64,000 nt of DNA from Flavobacteriaceae bacterium (GCA_013214625.1 JABSPO010000002.1:34407-98406), one strand, 5' to 3'; positions 18,049 to 30,304 are shown, counted from the stretch's first letter. Notes: generated by a model from the letters alone, not told the origin. Program-made: numbers and translations.

Positions 18049-18861
18049 TTATTGTTTTACGAAAAATTCCATGTAAAAGATGAAAAAAGCCATTGCGAAA
18101 ACAAAATAACCAAATCCTTTTTTTAGTTTTTTTCCATTAATGAAATTGCTAAGGTAGCTTCCGATAAAAATACCAACTAATGAAATCATTGTAAATACAG
18201 TTAAGAATTTCCAATCGATCTCTAAGGTAAATGTATCACCTAAGAAAAAGCCTAAGAGTGATTTTAAAGCAATAATTATAAGTGATGTTCCTATTGCTGT
18301 TTTCATATCTAAGTTGGCTAAAATCACTAATGCAGGGATAATTATAAAACCTCCTCCAGCACCAATTAACCCGGTTATTGATCCAATAACAATTCCTTCA
18401 AGTACTATAAGTTGATAGTTGTAAGTAGTGTTTTTGTTTGCTTGGTCTATTATTTCTTTCCTATCCTTTAACATAGAAATTGCTGCAGGAATCATAAGTA
18501 TAGCAAATAAGCCAAACATCCCCATTCTTCTTGTGAAATCAAAGTCGTCAATAGTTATTAGAATATCTGGTAAAACAGGTATGACAAACTTTCTGACTAT
18601 AGTAACTCCAATTATTGCAGGTATTCCAAAAACAAATGCGATTTTCCAATTTACGAAGCCTTTATAGTGTTGTTTTATACCGCCAACTAGTGCGCTGGAC
18701 CCTACAATAAATAATGAATAAGCGGTAGCCATTTTTTCATTTAAGCAAAATAAATATGCTAAAACAGGAACGGCTAATATTGAGCCTCCTCCGCCAATTA
18801 GGCCTAAAGAAATTCCAATTATTAATGCACAGAGATATCCGAAAACCTCAATTAATTCCAT
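18049..18861 (-). CDS. sulfite exporter TauE/SafE family protein
   Basis: LIIGISLGLIGGGGSILAVPVLAYLF and GSITGLIGAGGGFIIIPALVILANL repeats. Confidence 0.92.
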   Translation of the reverse strand: MELIEVFGYLCALIIGISLGLIGGGGSILAVPVLAYLFCLNEKMATAYSLFIVGSSALVGGIKQHYKGFVNWKIAFVFGIPAIIGVTIVRKFVIPVLPDILITIDDFDFTRRMGMFGLFAILMIPAAISMLKDRKEIIDQANKNTTYNYQLIVLEGIVIGSITGLIGAGGGFIIIPALVILANLDMKTAIGTSLIIIALKSLLGFFLGDTFTLEIDWKFLTVFTMISLVGIFIGSYLSNFINGKKLKKGFGYFVFAMAFFIFYMEFFVKQ

Positions 18862-18972
18862 GAAGATTATTTTTTGTGATAGGGGTTAATAATTAGCGAA
18901 AATAACATGTGTTAACGTAATATACAAAAATATTTTTCCATAAGTTGATTGTTAGCTGTGTGTGAATAATAA

Positions 18973-20337
18973 TTAGCCTAAAAGTTCACTTACAACATCC
19001 TCTATTTTTGATACTAAAACCAATTCAATCTTGTTTTTTTTGACAGAAATTTTATTGTGTTTAGAAATTAACATTCTTGTAAAGCCTAGTTTCTCCGCTT
19101 CTAGTATGCGTTGGTCAATTTTATTTACAGGTCTAATTTCCCCAGAAAGTCCTACTTCTCCTGCTAAACAAATGTTTTTGTCTATAACAATATCTTCATT
19201 GCTAGATAATATTGCAGCAACTACTGCTAAATCTATTGCTGGGTCATCAACTGAAATCCCTCCAGTAATATTTAGGAAAACGTCTTTTGCTCCTAATCTG
19301 AATCCTGCTCGTTTTTCTAAAACAGCTAGCAACATGTTTAACCTTTTAGCGTTGTAACCAGTGGTGCTTCGTTGAGGTGTTCCGTAAACTGCGGTACTTA
19401 CCAATGCTTGTATTTCTACTAAAAGTGTGCGCATGCCTTCAATGCTTACAGCAATTGCATTACCACTAAGTTGATCGGAGTTTTTTGATATCAGAATTTC
19501 TGAAGGATTGGATACTTCTCTTAATCCGTTCCCTAGCATTTCAAATATTCCAATTTCTTGAGTAGATCCAAACCTGTTTTTAATAGCACGTAGTATTCTA
19601 TATACATGATTTCTGTCTCCTTCAAACTGCAACACGGTATCTACCATGTGTTCTAATATTTTTGGTCCGGCTATATTTCCGTCTTTTGTAATGTGGCCAA
19701 TTAATAAAACAGGGGTTGAAGTTTCTTTTGCAAATTGTATTAATTCAGAGGTACATTCTCTAATTTGAGAGATACTACCTGCAGATGATTCTACAAAATC
19801 AGTATGTAGTGTTTGGATTGAATCAATTACGATAAAATCAGGGTTGGTAGCTTCAATTTGTTTGAATATATGTTGTGTATTGGTTTCTGTTAAAATCAGG
19901 CAATTATCCGCGTCTTTTGTCAAACGATCTGCTCTCATTTTTATTTGCTGAGCACTTTCTTCTCCGGAAACATATAAGGTCTTAAAAGGGAGTTTTAGTG
20001 CTAATTGCAGTAATAAAGTAGATTTTCCAATTCCAGGTTCTCCTCCTAATAATGTTAAAGATCCAGGAACAATTCCTCCTCCAAGTACTCGATTAAATTC
20101 CTTACTAGTGGTTTTCATTCGAACTTCTTGTGAAGTTTGAATGTCAGCTATTTTAATAGGTTTAGCAACTCTTCTTTTAGTAGAAGAATTGCCGATATCC
20201 CAACTTTTTTTAGCTTCTTTTTGAGTAATTTCTTCCGCAATGGTATTCCAGTCGTTACAAGAAGTACATTGTCCTTGCCATTTTGCAAAAGATGTTCCGC
20301 AGTTTTGACAATAAAAAGTAGTTGTAGTTTTTGCCAT
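18973..20337 (-). CDS. radA: DNA repair protein RadA
   Basis: N-terminal CxxC zinc finger, Walker A GGEPGIGKSTLLLQ, KNRFGSTQEIGIFEM. Confidence 0.97.
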   Translation of the reverse strand: MAKTTTTFYCQNCGTSFAKWQGQCTSCNDWNTIAEEITQKEAKKSWDIGNSSTKRRVAKPIKIADIQTSQEVRMKTTSKEFNRVLGGGIVPGSLTLLGGEPGIGKSTLLLQLALKLPFKTLYVSGEESAQQIKMRADRLTKDADNCLILTETNTQHIFKQIEATNPDFIVIDSIQTLHTDFVESSAGSISQIRECTSELIQFAKETSTPVLLIGHITKDGNIAGPKILEHMVDTVLQFEGDRNHVYRILRAIKNRFGSTQEIGIFEMLGNGLREVSNPSEILISKNSDQLSGNAIAVSIEGMRTLLVEIQALVSTAVYGTPQRSTTGYNAKRLNMLLAVLEKRAGFRLGAKDVFLNITGGISVDDPAIDLAVVAAILSSNEDIVIDKNICLAGEVGLSGEIRPVNKIDQRILEAEKLGFTRMLISKHNKISVKKNKIELVLVSKIEDVVSELLG

Positions 20338-21488
20338 TACCTTATCCCGAAATCAGCTTTAATGAGTTCAGCGTAATGCAACATGTCGTCTTTTGTTAGT
20401 CGACCGATTTCATTCATAATGAATCCTGATTGATATGCTTTTATAGCTTTTTTAGGTTCTCCGATATTTTCATAATGAACACCCATGTAGTACATTCCTA
20501 ACATAGATTCCGGATATTCTTCTTTTGCAAGTTTTCCTAATAATTTAAAAGCTTCCCATTCTTCAGTTTTCTTTAATGCTGCTTCTGCTGCATTAAAATC
20601 ATTAATTCTGATTTGTTTGTCTAATCCGTAAAGACTTTTTATGGTATCGTATTTTTTAACTAAATAATCATATGCAGTACCCTCGTCAAAAGTCAGCATT
20701 TTTTCTTTGTACTCTTTTCTGTCAATAGGTTTGTATAGTTTGTAGACTTTTTCAAAGGCAGTAGGTAGCGCATGACTTACCAATTCATAATGTGATTTTC
20801 CCTTGTAGTAATTGTAGTTATAATCAAAGTTATCATTTGATATTGCTTCAAGGGACTTATTTAAAGCTCCAATACTTGTTTTGCTTCTTTTTCGGTCATT
20901 TTCAGCTGTGGTTAATGAATAATAGATAGGGTTTTGAAGATCAGAAAATTGTTCTTTTAAGCGCACTTCCATTTTAGGAGTGAAACTAGGACTTAAAGAA
21001 ATATATGAACTAAAAAATGGTTTTTCTTGAAATAAATAAAAGTTCAAGAAGTTTGCCGAATCACCGTGTCCTACGATAGTTCTAAAAGGAACTGTTCTGT
21101 AATTGTTATCAATGAAGTTAAATAAATCAAATGTGATGAATTCGAAAAAAGCTGCGCCGGTATCGGAAGGTAATCCGTTAATTTCATCACAAGCAAAATC
21201 TTCTGATTTAGTTTTCATTTGGTTTATTCCCACAATAATTGCATCTGGCATTTCGTCCCAATAAGAATAATAATCGGCTATACCTGCCACTGGTTCAAAT
21301 AGATAATCACCATCAAAAACTATTATTACAGGATACATGGTATCTACATTTTTTTCGTAATTTCTAGGAACTTGAATTTTTAATTGTCTTTTCTCTCCGT
21401 CTGGACCATCAATTTCTCTATAAACAGTTTGAGCAAACATGTTAATACTAGTAAACGTGATTGCGATAAGTAAAATTAATTTTCTCAT
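20337..21488 (-). CDS. alpha/beta hydrolase, esterase-like
   Basis: YPVIIVFDGDYLFEPVAG, IVGHGDSANFLNFYLF; C-terminal TPR-like region; TAATG junction with radA. Confidence 0.85.
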   Translation of the reverse strand: MRKLILLIAITFTSINMFAQTVYREIDGPDGEKRQLKIQVPRNYEKNVDTMYPVIIVFDGDYLFEPVAGIADYYSYWDEMPDAIIVGINQMKTKSEDFACDEINGLPSDTGAAFFEFITFDLFNFIDNNYRTVPFRTIVGHGDSANFLNFYLFQEKPFFSSYISLSPSFTPKMEVRLKEQFSDLQNPIYYSLTTAENDRKRSKTSIGALNKSLEAISNDNFDYNYNYYKGKSHYELVSHALPTAFEKVYKLYKPIDRKEYKEKMLTFDEGTAYDYLVKKYDTIKSLYGLDKQIRINDFNAAEAALKKTEEWEAFKLLGKLAKEEYPESMLGMYYMGVHYENIGEPKKAIKAYQSGFIMNEIGRLTKDDMLHYAELIKADFGIR

Positions 21489-21531
21489 TATATATGTTGA
21501 ATTTCAGTAAAATGGATGTACAATATACAGT

Positions 21532-22524
21532 TTATTTTGTTCTATTGTATATTGGGAGGTAAAAGAATGAAATGACGCCAAAAACGATGTTTAGTAAGGT
21601 TTGAGAACCCCACATAATCCAACCAATAGCTAAACCACTTTGATTGCTTATATTAAATAAGTTTAGAGTCTCTTGAATTACTAACGGAAAACTACCTAAT
21701 CCGCCATTTGTTACGGCCATTGTAAATGATCCTGTCACAAACGCAACTATTGCAGTACTTATTGGGGTGTTTATGGTTTCTTTTACTGAGAAAAAAATTA
21801 CATAAAACATTAAAAAGTACATAGTCCAAATGAAGATGGTGTGGAATATAAAAGCCCACTTTTTTTTCATTGTAACTATACTCAAAACACCGTCTTTTAA
21901 ACCAATAAAAAAGTTTTTTATTTTACGTAAAATGGGGTTGTTGGTTTTTCTTAGGACAAACCAACCAGTACTTGCGATTATTGAAATCAACGCTAATGCG
22001 AGGAACAGTGAGGTTGGGTTTTCTGTGATTTTTGTTCTAATGCTAATGAAAACAGGATTTACGGCGTCTATAATCATGTCGTATTGAAAAGCTAATGCAA
22101 TAAAAACAAAAATCATACTCATAATTAAGTCGGCGATGCGTTCTGCTATTATTGTTCCGAAAGCTTTTTCAAAAGGGATTCCTTCGTAGGTGGTAAGTGT
22201 TGTGGCTCTTAATATTTCTCCTGATCGTGGGATTCCTAAATTAGCAAAATAGGCAATCATTACTGCCATAAAACTATTAATGAATTTTGGTTTGTAACCG
22301 AGTGGTTCAAGGGTGAATTTCCATCGGTAAGCTCTTGACAAATGACTCAGTAAGCCTAGTGTAACGGAAATAATTACCCAGGAATAATTTGCTTCTTTAA
22401 TATATGAAATAACATCGGCTATTTCCTTTGGTGTTGCATTATTGAAAGTAATCCAAATTAAAAAAGCACCAAAGAGTATTGGTGCAATTATTTTTAATGT
22501 TTTTATAAGGGTTTTCTTATCCAA
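21532..22524 (-). CDS. lysylphosphatidylglycerol synthase TM region / UPF0104 family membrane protein
   Basis: LSRAYRWKFTLEPLGYKPKFINSFMAVMIAYFANLGIPRSGEILRATTL. Confidence 0.9.
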   Translation of the reverse strand: MDKKTLIKTLKIIAPILFGAFLIWITFNNATPKEIADVISYIKEANYSWVIISVTLGLLSHLSRAYRWKFTLEPLGYKPKFINSFMAVMIAYFANLGIPRSGEILRATTLTTYEGIPFEKAFGTIIAERIADLIMSMIFVFIALAFQYDMIIDAVNPVFISIRTKITENPTSLFLALALISIIASTGWFVLRKTNNPILRKIKNFFIGLKDGVLSIVTMKKKWAFIFHTIFIWTMYFLMFYVIFFSVKETINTPISTAIVAFVTGSFTMAVTNGGLGSFPLVIQETLNLFNISNQSGLAIGWIMWGSQTLLNIVFGVISFFYLPIYNRTK

Positions 22525-22529
22525 CTAGT

Positions 22530-22880
22530 TTAGTTTAATAAGTTAGTGTCTTCGTTAGGGAATACTAATGATGGTTTAAAAGTTTTAGCTTCTTGAATAT
22601 CCATCATTGCATATGTGATTAGGATTAAGACATCTCCTTGAGCGACTTTTCTAGCAGCTGCACCATTAAGTGTTATTTCTCCAGAATTTCGTGGTCCAGG
22701 AATAGCATACGTTTCTAGGCGCTCTCCGTTGTTATTATTTACAATTTGAACTTTTTCACCTTGAACAATATTTGCTGCATCCATTAAATCTTCATCAATA
22801 GTGATGCTTCCAATGTAATTTAGATTAGCTCCTGTGACTTTTATTCTATGAATTTTCGATTTTACTACGTGTACTAACAT
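22530..22880 (-). CDS. panD: aspartate 1-decarboxylase
   Basis: [33 protein letters not shown]-type region [20 protein letters not shown]. Confidence 0.95.
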   Translation of the reverse strand: MLVHVVKSKIHRIKVTGANLNYIGSITIDEDLMDAANIVQGEKVQIVNNNNGERLETYAIPGPRNSGEITLNGAAARKVAQGDVLILITYAMMDIQEAKTFKPSLVFPNEDTNLLN

Positions 22881-22893
22881 GGGGGTAAAGGTA

Positions 22894-23742
22894 TTAATTT
22901 AAAGCGATATTATCGATTAATCTGATGTTATCAATGAAAGCTGCTATAAATATTCTGTATTGTTGTTTTTTTGATTTTCGTTTTACGGGTTTTAAGGTTT
23001 TGATATTTGCAATTGAAACATACTCTAGCTTGAATTGTTTGTTTTTTGCAAACTGTTTAGTAACCCATTCCTCTACCTTGATAGCGCTTTTTGTGCCAAA
23101 CTGTTTTTTTGCTTCTAAAAGTGTTTTGTTTATAAAAGCCGCTTCTTTTCTGGCACTCGGTGAAAGACGTTTATTTCGAGAACTCATGGCTAAGCCTGAA
23201 GCTTCCCGAAATATTTCGCACCCGATTATATTTACACCTAGCTTGTATTTGCTAACGAGTTTTTTTACAATTTGAAGTTGTTGAAAGTCTTTTTCACCAA
23301 AATAGGCAATGGTAGGTTTTATTAATGTGAAAAATAAATCCAAAACGGTACCCACACCATCAAAATGTCCAGCTCTGTGTTTGCCTTCCATTTCATGTTC
23401 TAACCCATCGAAAGAGTAATTTTTAGAAGTGATATTTCCTTGATATAATTCTTTGGACGTAGGAGCAAAAATTATGATGTTTGAGTCAATTTGTTTAATT
23501 AATTCAATGTCATTTTCTAAAGTTCGTGGGTATTTGTCTAAATCTGAAGCGTTGTCAAATTGAGTTGGGTTTACAAAAACGCTAACAAAAGTAATGCTGT
23601 TTTGTGAAATAGATTGCTTTATTAAAGAGGCGTGACCTTGGTGTAAAGCCCCCATGGTAGGGACGTATCCAATAGTTTTGCTTTTTTTTTTGGCGTCGTT
23701 AATAAAAGTTAAAACTTCTTCTCGAGTATTGAAAACCTTCAT
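22894..23742 (-). CDS. panC: pantothenate--beta-alanine ligase
   Basis: [38 protein letters not shown]; likely start is the internal [10 protein letters not shown] rather than the ORF start at 23793. Confidence 0.95.
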   Translation of the reverse strand: MKVFNTREEVLTFINDAKKKSKTIGYVPTMGALHQGHASLIKQSISQNSITFVSVFVNPTQFDNASDLDKYPRTLENDIELIKQIDSNIIIFAPTSKELYQGNITSKNYSFDGLEHEMEGKHRAGHFDGVGTVLDLFFTLIKPTIAYFGEKDFQQLQIVKKLVSKYKLGVNIIGCEIFREASGLAMSSRNKRLSPSARKEAAFINKTLLEAKKQFGTKSAIKVEEWVTKQFAKNKQFKLEYVSIANIKTLKPVKRKSKKQQYRIFIAAFIDNIRLIDNIALN

Positions 23743-23900
23743 TTTATAAAAATTAAATGAAGGCAAATCTAATACATTACTGCTAATCTGCATAATTTTT
23801 GTAATTTTGCAAAGTTTAAAAACATTTTTTTGCGATACTTAAGGTTGTTGAAAAAGAGTTTTTAATACAAAAAACAACGAATATTAAAATATATTATAGA

Positions 23901-24707
23901 ATGAAAGATAAGAGGGTTTTATTTATTTCTTCTGAAGTAGTACCGTATTTACCGGAAACAGAAATTTCATCAAATTCATTTCAAGCAGCTAAAACTGTGA
24001 ATTCAATTGGTGGACAGACAAGAATTTTTATGCCAAGGTTTGGGAATATCAACGAAAGAAGACATCAGTTACATGAGGTTATTAGATTATCGGGGATGAA
24101 CTTGGTAATAAATGACTTGGATATGCCTCTTATTATAAAGGTAGCCTCTATACCTAAGGAAAGAATGCAAGTTTATTTTATCGACAATGAAGAGTATTTT
24201 AAAAGAAAGGCAACGTTTACTGACGAGGATGGGAAACTATTTGCGGATAATGACGAGCGTGCTATCTTTTTTGCGAAAGGTGTAATTGAAACGGTAAAGA
24301 AATTAAATTGGGCTCCAGATATTATCCATGTACATGGATGGATGGCTTCATTATTGCCTTTATATTTAAAACAATACTTCAAAGACGAGCCATTGTTTAC
24401 GGATAGTAAAGTGGTAACATCAATTTATGCTGATGGGTATGAAGGAGATTTAGGGAAAGAATTAATTGCTAAGATTAAGTTTGATAAGATTGAAGAAGCT
24501 TCATTAGAGGTGTTAAAAGAAAGTACTTATATAAACTTAATGAAGTTAGCTGCTGATAATTCTGATGGAGTTATTTTTGGATCGGAAGATGTTAATTCGG
24601 AGTTAATGTCATACGTAAAAAATAGTGAAACACCTACTTTAGATTATAAATCGCCAGATGAGTATGAGTCTGCCTATGCAGGGTTCTATAAAAGCCTAAT
24701 GGTATAA
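23901..24707 (+). CDS. glycogen/starch synthase N-terminal (GT5) domain protein
   Basis: RVLFISSEVVPYLPETEISSNSFQAAKTVNSIGGQTRIFMPRFG, DIIHVHGWMASLLPLYLK; only 268 aa. Confidence 0.85.
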   Translation: MKDKRVLFISSEVVPYLPETEISSNSFQAAKTVNSIGGQTRIFMPRFGNINERRHQLHEVIRLSGMNLVINDLDMPLIIKVASIPKERMQVYFIDNEEYFKRKATFTDEDGKLFADNDERAIFFAKGVIETVKKLNWAPDIIHVHGWMASLLPLYLKQYFKDEPLFTDSKVVTSIYADGYEGDLGKELIAKIKFDKIEEASLEVLKESTYINLMKLAADNSDGVIFGSEDVNSELMSYVKNSETPTLDYKSPDEYESAYAGFYKSLMV

Positions 24708-24727
24708 TCAAGAAATTAAAGATTATT

Positions 24728-26284
24728 ATGAAGAGTACAAAGCAATTATTAGCTTTATTGGTTGTAGTGTTATTGTTTATATCGTGTGATAAAGATTATA
24801 ATACTATAGGAGAAGGATTGGTGAATGAAACTCATTTTAATCAAAAAACAGATTCTGATTCTAAAATTAAAACGACACAACATGTTTTTGGAGGGCCGGT
24901 CTTGAATGAAATACCAATTCAATCTGATAACTTGTCATATAATACATTAGGGTATTACAATCACCCGGTATATGGTGGTACAACTGCAAATATTCTTTCT
25001 CAAGTGACATTAAGTGAATATGGTAAGGATTTTGGGGAAAACCCAGTTGTTTCTCGAGTGGTATTGTCAGTACCGTATTTTAGTAGGAGTACGGATGCAG
25101 ATGCCGGCACTTATGAGTTAGATTCAATATATGGGGAGGGTAATGAAATAAATTTGAAGATATATAAATCTGATTATTTTTTAAATGATTTTGATGCAAG
25201 TGGTGATACACAACATTACTATACAAATGCATATAATGGATCATTAGCAGGAATTGAATCTCAATTGTTATTTGAACAAACAGATTTTACTCCTCTTTCA
25301 TCTGAAGTTACAGGAGAGTTAGTTGATGGTGAAAATGAAAAGTTATCTCCAAGATTAAGGGAGGAGCTTGATGTAGTGGATTTTCAATGGATGGTAGCTT
25401 CAGCAAATCAATCTGATTTATCTTCAGCGAGTAATTTTAAAAATTACTACAGAGGAATTTATTTTAAAGCTACGAATGTCTCAGCTGAAGGTGTTTTAGT
25501 AGGATTGAATTTATCACAGGCAGAAATCCAAGTTTTTTATGAATATGATGATCCAGATGGAGGAATAGATCCTTTAGAAGGTTCTGTGAAAATATTATTT
25601 TCAGGGACGAAAGTAAATACATTTGAAAATAGCTTTTCATATCCTGATATGCCAGGGGGGAGCCATTATTTAAATGGTGGGCAAGGAGCAATGATTACAG
25701 TAGACTTATTTGCGGGTGATGATATTGATGGTAATAAGGTTTCTGATAAATTGGACGATTTAAGAAGTAGAGATATTTTGATCAATGAGGCTATTTTAGA
25801 GTTTTATGTTGATCAATCCACTGCTATGGGTAATGAATTAGAGCCGGATCGTTTATTCTTATTTGATATAGAAAATAATAAAGTACTATTGGATTATCAG
25901 TTTGATAGCACTTCAGAAAATGACACGAACCTTACTCAATTAAATCATTTGGGGAAACTAGAGCGTGATGCGTCAGGTTTTGGTGTAAAATACAAACTTC
26001 GTATTACAGAACATATAACAGATTTAATACGTAATGATTCTACAAATGTTAAGTTAGGGTTAGTTGTAACTAATAATGTGTTAGCAATTGGATCGTCGGA
26101 TTTAAAAACGGCAGTAGTAATAGCGCCTAGTAATGATATACCTTCTGATAGGGAAACGAGTATTGAAACAATATTCTCTGCGTCGGTTAATTCACATAAA
26201 GGTACAGTATTGTACAATGAAAATGCTGTAGACGAGGCTAAAAGAATAAAATTAACAATATATTATACTGAAGAAAATAACTAA
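24728..26284 (+). CDS. DUF4270 family lipoprotein
   Basis: Lipobox LLFISCDKDYNTIGEGLV; position upstream of glmS. Confidence 0.8.
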   Translation: MKSTKQLLALLVVVLLFISCDKDYNTIGEGLVNETHFNQKTDSDSKIKTTQHVFGGPVLNEIPIQSDNLSYNTLGYYNHPVYGGTTANILSQVTLSEYGKDFGENPVVSRVVLSVPYFSRSTDADAGTYELDSIYGEGNEINLKIYKSDYFLNDFDASGDTQHYYTNAYNGSLAGIESQLLFEQTDFTPLSSEVTGELVDGENEKLSPRLREELDVVDFQWMVASANQSDLSSASNFKNYYRGIYFKATNVSAEGVLVGLNLSQAEIQVFYEYDDPDGGIDPLEGSVKILFSGTKVNTFENSFSYPDMPGGSHYLNGGQGAMITVDLFAGDDIDGNKVSDKLDDLRSRDILINEAILEFYVDQSTAMGNELEPDRLFLFDIENNKVLLDYQFDSTSENDTNLTQLNHLGKLERDASGFGVKYKLRITEHITDLIRNDSTNVKLGLVVTNNVLAIGSSDLKTAVVIAPSNDIPSDRETSIETIFSASVNSHKGTVLYNENAVDEAKRIKLTIYYTEENN

Positions 26285-26291
26285 GTAGCGT

Positions 26292-28145
26292 ATGTGTGGA
26301 ATAGTAGGTTATGTAGGTTTTAGAGAAGCTTATCCGATTATTATAAAAGGGTTAAAAAGGTTAGAGTATCGTGGGTATGATAGCTCAGGAGTAGCGCTTT
26401 TGGATAACGGAAGTATTAAATTATCTAAAACTAAAGGTAAAGTAGTAGATTTAGAAAACAGAGCTAAAGACGAAATTTCTTTAAACGGAACTTTAGGAAT
26501 AGGGCATACACGTTGGGCAACTCATGGTGAACCTAATGATGTAAACTCACATCCACATATATCAAACTCGGGGGATCTAGTAATAATCCATAATGGTATT
26601 ATAGAAAACTATGCTCCGTTAAAAAAAGAGTTGATAAAAAGAGGGTATACGTTTGTTTCTGACACTGATACTGAAGTTTTAATTAACTTGATTGAAGATG
26701 TAAAGAAAAATGAAGGGGTTAAGTTGGGGAAAGCAGTTCGTATTGCGTTAACTCAAGTTGTTGGGGCTTATGCAATAGCTGTTTTTGATAAAAACAGACC
26801 AGATGAAATAGTTGCTGCAAGAATGGGGAGTCCATTGGCAATTGGAGTGGGTGAAGATGATAAAGAGTTTTTTATAGCGTCAGATGCATCTCCTTTTATT
26901 GAATATACTAATAATGCTATTTATTTAGAAGATGAAGAGATAGCGGTTATAAGAAAAGGAAAGAAAATTAAAATACGTAAAATATCAGACGATTCGATTG
27001 TTGATCCGTACATTCAAGAGCTTCAGTTAAACTTGGAACAGATTGAAAAAGATGGCTATGATCATTTTATGTTAAAAGAAATATTTGAACAACCTAATGC
27101 AATAACAGATACTTATAGAGGTAGGATGTTAGTGAATGAAGGTATTATTCGTATGGCTGGGATTGATGATAATCTGGAGCGTTTTTTAAATGCTGATAGA
27201 ATCATTATTGTGGCTTGTGGTACTTCTTGGCATGCTGGATTAGTTGCTGAGTATGTTTTTGAAGAGTTATCAAGAATTCCAGTTGAGGTAGAATATGCTT
27301 CGGAGTTTAGGTATAGAAACCCGATTATTACAGAAAAAGATGTGGTAATAGCGATTTCTCAGTCAGGAGAAACTGCTGATACTCGTGCTGCAATCCAATT
27401 AGCGAAGTCAAAAGGAGCTTTTGTTTTTGGTGTTTGTAATGTAGTTGGTTCTACTATTGCAAGAGAATCTGATGCTGGGGCATATACACATGCGGGGCCT
27501 GAAATAGGAGTGGCGTCAACAAAGGCATTTACTACTCAGATTACTGTCTTGACTTTAATTGCTTTAAAATTAGCGAAAGCTAAAGGGGCTATTTCAAATT
27601 CTGATTATCACATGCATTTGCGAGAATTGGAATTGATTCCTGAAAAAGTAAAAGAATGTTTGACTTTAGATAATCATATAAAAGAAATTGCTGCTGTTTA
27701 TAAAGACATGCCAAACTTCTTGTACTTGGGAAGAGGGTTTAATTTTCCTGTTGCTTTAGAAGGGGCGTTGAAATTAAAAGAAATTTCATACATACACGCC
27801 GAAGGGTATCCGGCAGCAGAAATGAAACACGGGCCTATTGCTTTGATTGATGAGCAAATGCCAGTGGTGATAATTGCTACTAAAAAGGGGCATTACGATA
27901 AGGTAGTTAGTAATATCCAAGAGATAAAATCTCGTAAAGGAAAAATTATTGCTATTGTAAATAATGGAGATGTTAGTGTTCGTGAAATTGCAGATTATGT
28001 AATTGAAGTTCCAGAAACATTAGAGTTGTTAAGTCCGTTATTAACAACAATACCATTGCAGTTATTGTCATATCATATTGCGGTTATGAGAAATTGTAAT
28101 GTAGATCAGCCACGTAATTTAGCAAAATCGGTTACTGTAGAGTAA
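26292..28145 (+). CDS. glmS: glutamine--fructose-6-phosphate transaminase (isomerizing)
   Basis: MCGIVGYVG, GIGHTRWATHGEPNDVNSHPH, SIS domains, C-terminus NLAKSVTVE. Confidence 0.98.
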   Translation: MCGIVGYVGFREAYPIIIKGLKRLEYRGYDSSGVALLDNGSIKLSKTKGKVVDLENRAKDEISLNGTLGIGHTRWATHGEPNDVNSHPHISNSGDLVIIHNGIIENYAPLKKELIKRGYTFVSDTDTEVLINLIEDVKKNEGVKLGKAVRIALTQVVGAYAIAVFDKNRPDEIVAARMGSPLAIGVGEDDKEFFIASDASPFIEYTNNAIYLEDEEIAVIRKGKKIKIRKISDDSIVDPYIQELQLNLEQIEKDGYDHFMLKEIFEQPNAITDTYRGRMLVNEGIIRMAGIDDNLERFLNADRIIIVACGTSWHAGLVAEYVFEELSRIPVEVEYASEFRYRNPIITEKDVVIAISQSGETADTRAAIQLAKSKGAFVFGVCNVVGSTIARESDAGAYTHAGPEIGVASTKAFTTQITVLTLIALKLAKAKGAISNSDYHMHLRELELIPEKVKECLTLDNHIKEIAAVYKDMPNFLYLGRGFNFPVALEGALKLKEISYIHAEGYPAAEMKHGPIALIDEQMPVVIIATKKGHYDKVVSNIQEIKSRKGKIIAIVNNGDVSVREIADYVIEVPETLELLSPLLTTIPLQLLSYHIAVMRNCNVDQPRNLAKSVTVE

Positions 28146-28169
28146 CAGTTTTTTCGATATAGTCTAATT

Positions 28170-28204
28170 AAAAAGCATTTTGAGAAATCAAGATGCTTTT
28201 TTAG
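28170..28204 (+). terminator. terminator after glmS
   Basis: AAAAAGCAT...ATGCTTTTTT. Confidence 0.65.
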
Positions 28205-28238
28205 TATAAAAAACTGCAAATAATTAATTTAAAAAGAA

Positions 28239-28246
28239 TATCTTTG
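28239..28246 (+). promoter_or_regulatory. putative -7 element (TAnnTTTG)
   Basis: TATCTTTG upstream of atpD. Confidence 0.4.
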
Positions 28247-28301
28247 CACCGCGAAAAATGAGGTAAACTCAATCGCTTATAATTTTCTAAACACTAAATA
28301 G

Positions 28302-29816
<1,515 letters not shown>

Positions 29817-29839
29817 TTCAATTAACAATGAGTAATTGA

Positions 29840-29880
29840 CAATTAGTAATTGTTAATTATGAATTATTAATTACTAATTG
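29840..29880 (+). promoter_or_regulatory. intercistronic AT-rich hairpin between atpD and atpC
   Basis: CAATTAGTAATTGTTAATT-atg-AATTATTAATTACTAATTG, 19-bp stem with 2 mismatches. Confidence 0.5.
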
Positions 29881-29888
29881 TAAAAAAT

Positions 29889-30167
29889 ATGTTTTTAGAA
29901 ATTGTAACACCAGAAGCGATATTGTATAGCGGAGAAGTAATTTCTGTAGCTGTACCAGGAATAAATGGTGAGTTTCAAATGTTAGACAATCATGCGCCTA
30001 TTGTTTCTATTTTAGGAAAAGGGAATGTGAAAATCTACGGAACGGTTCAGTTAGATAAAGCAGTTGCAGATAAGTTCTCAAAAGGAGCTAATAATGAAAC
30101 GCTTCTAGCAATCAATAGCGGAACACTTGAAATGAAAGGAAATAAAGTAATTGTATTAGCTGACTAA
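29889..30167 (+). CDS. atpC: ATP synthase subunit epsilon
   Basis: EIVTPEAILYSGEVISVAVPGINGEFQMLDNHAPIVSIL. Confidence 0.95.
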   Translation: MFLEIVTPEAILYSGEVISVAVPGINGEFQMLDNHAPIVSILGKGNVKIYGTVQLDKAVADKFSKGANNETLLAINSGTLEMKGNKVIVLAD

Positions 30168-30191
30168 TACAGTTCTTTATAAAGAATAATT

Positions 30192-30222
30192 AAGCGCCAA
30201 GTATTTATATTTGGCGCTTTTT
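30192..30222 (+). terminator. terminator after atpC
   Basis: AAGCGCCAA gtatttatat TTGGCGCTTTTT. Confidence 0.85.
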
Positions 30223-30304
30223 GTTGTTTATGTTTTTGTTGTAGTAAGCTTTTTAATCGAATTATTGTTTTACAAAAAAGAGGCTGTCTGTAAAGATTGG
30301 AGCA

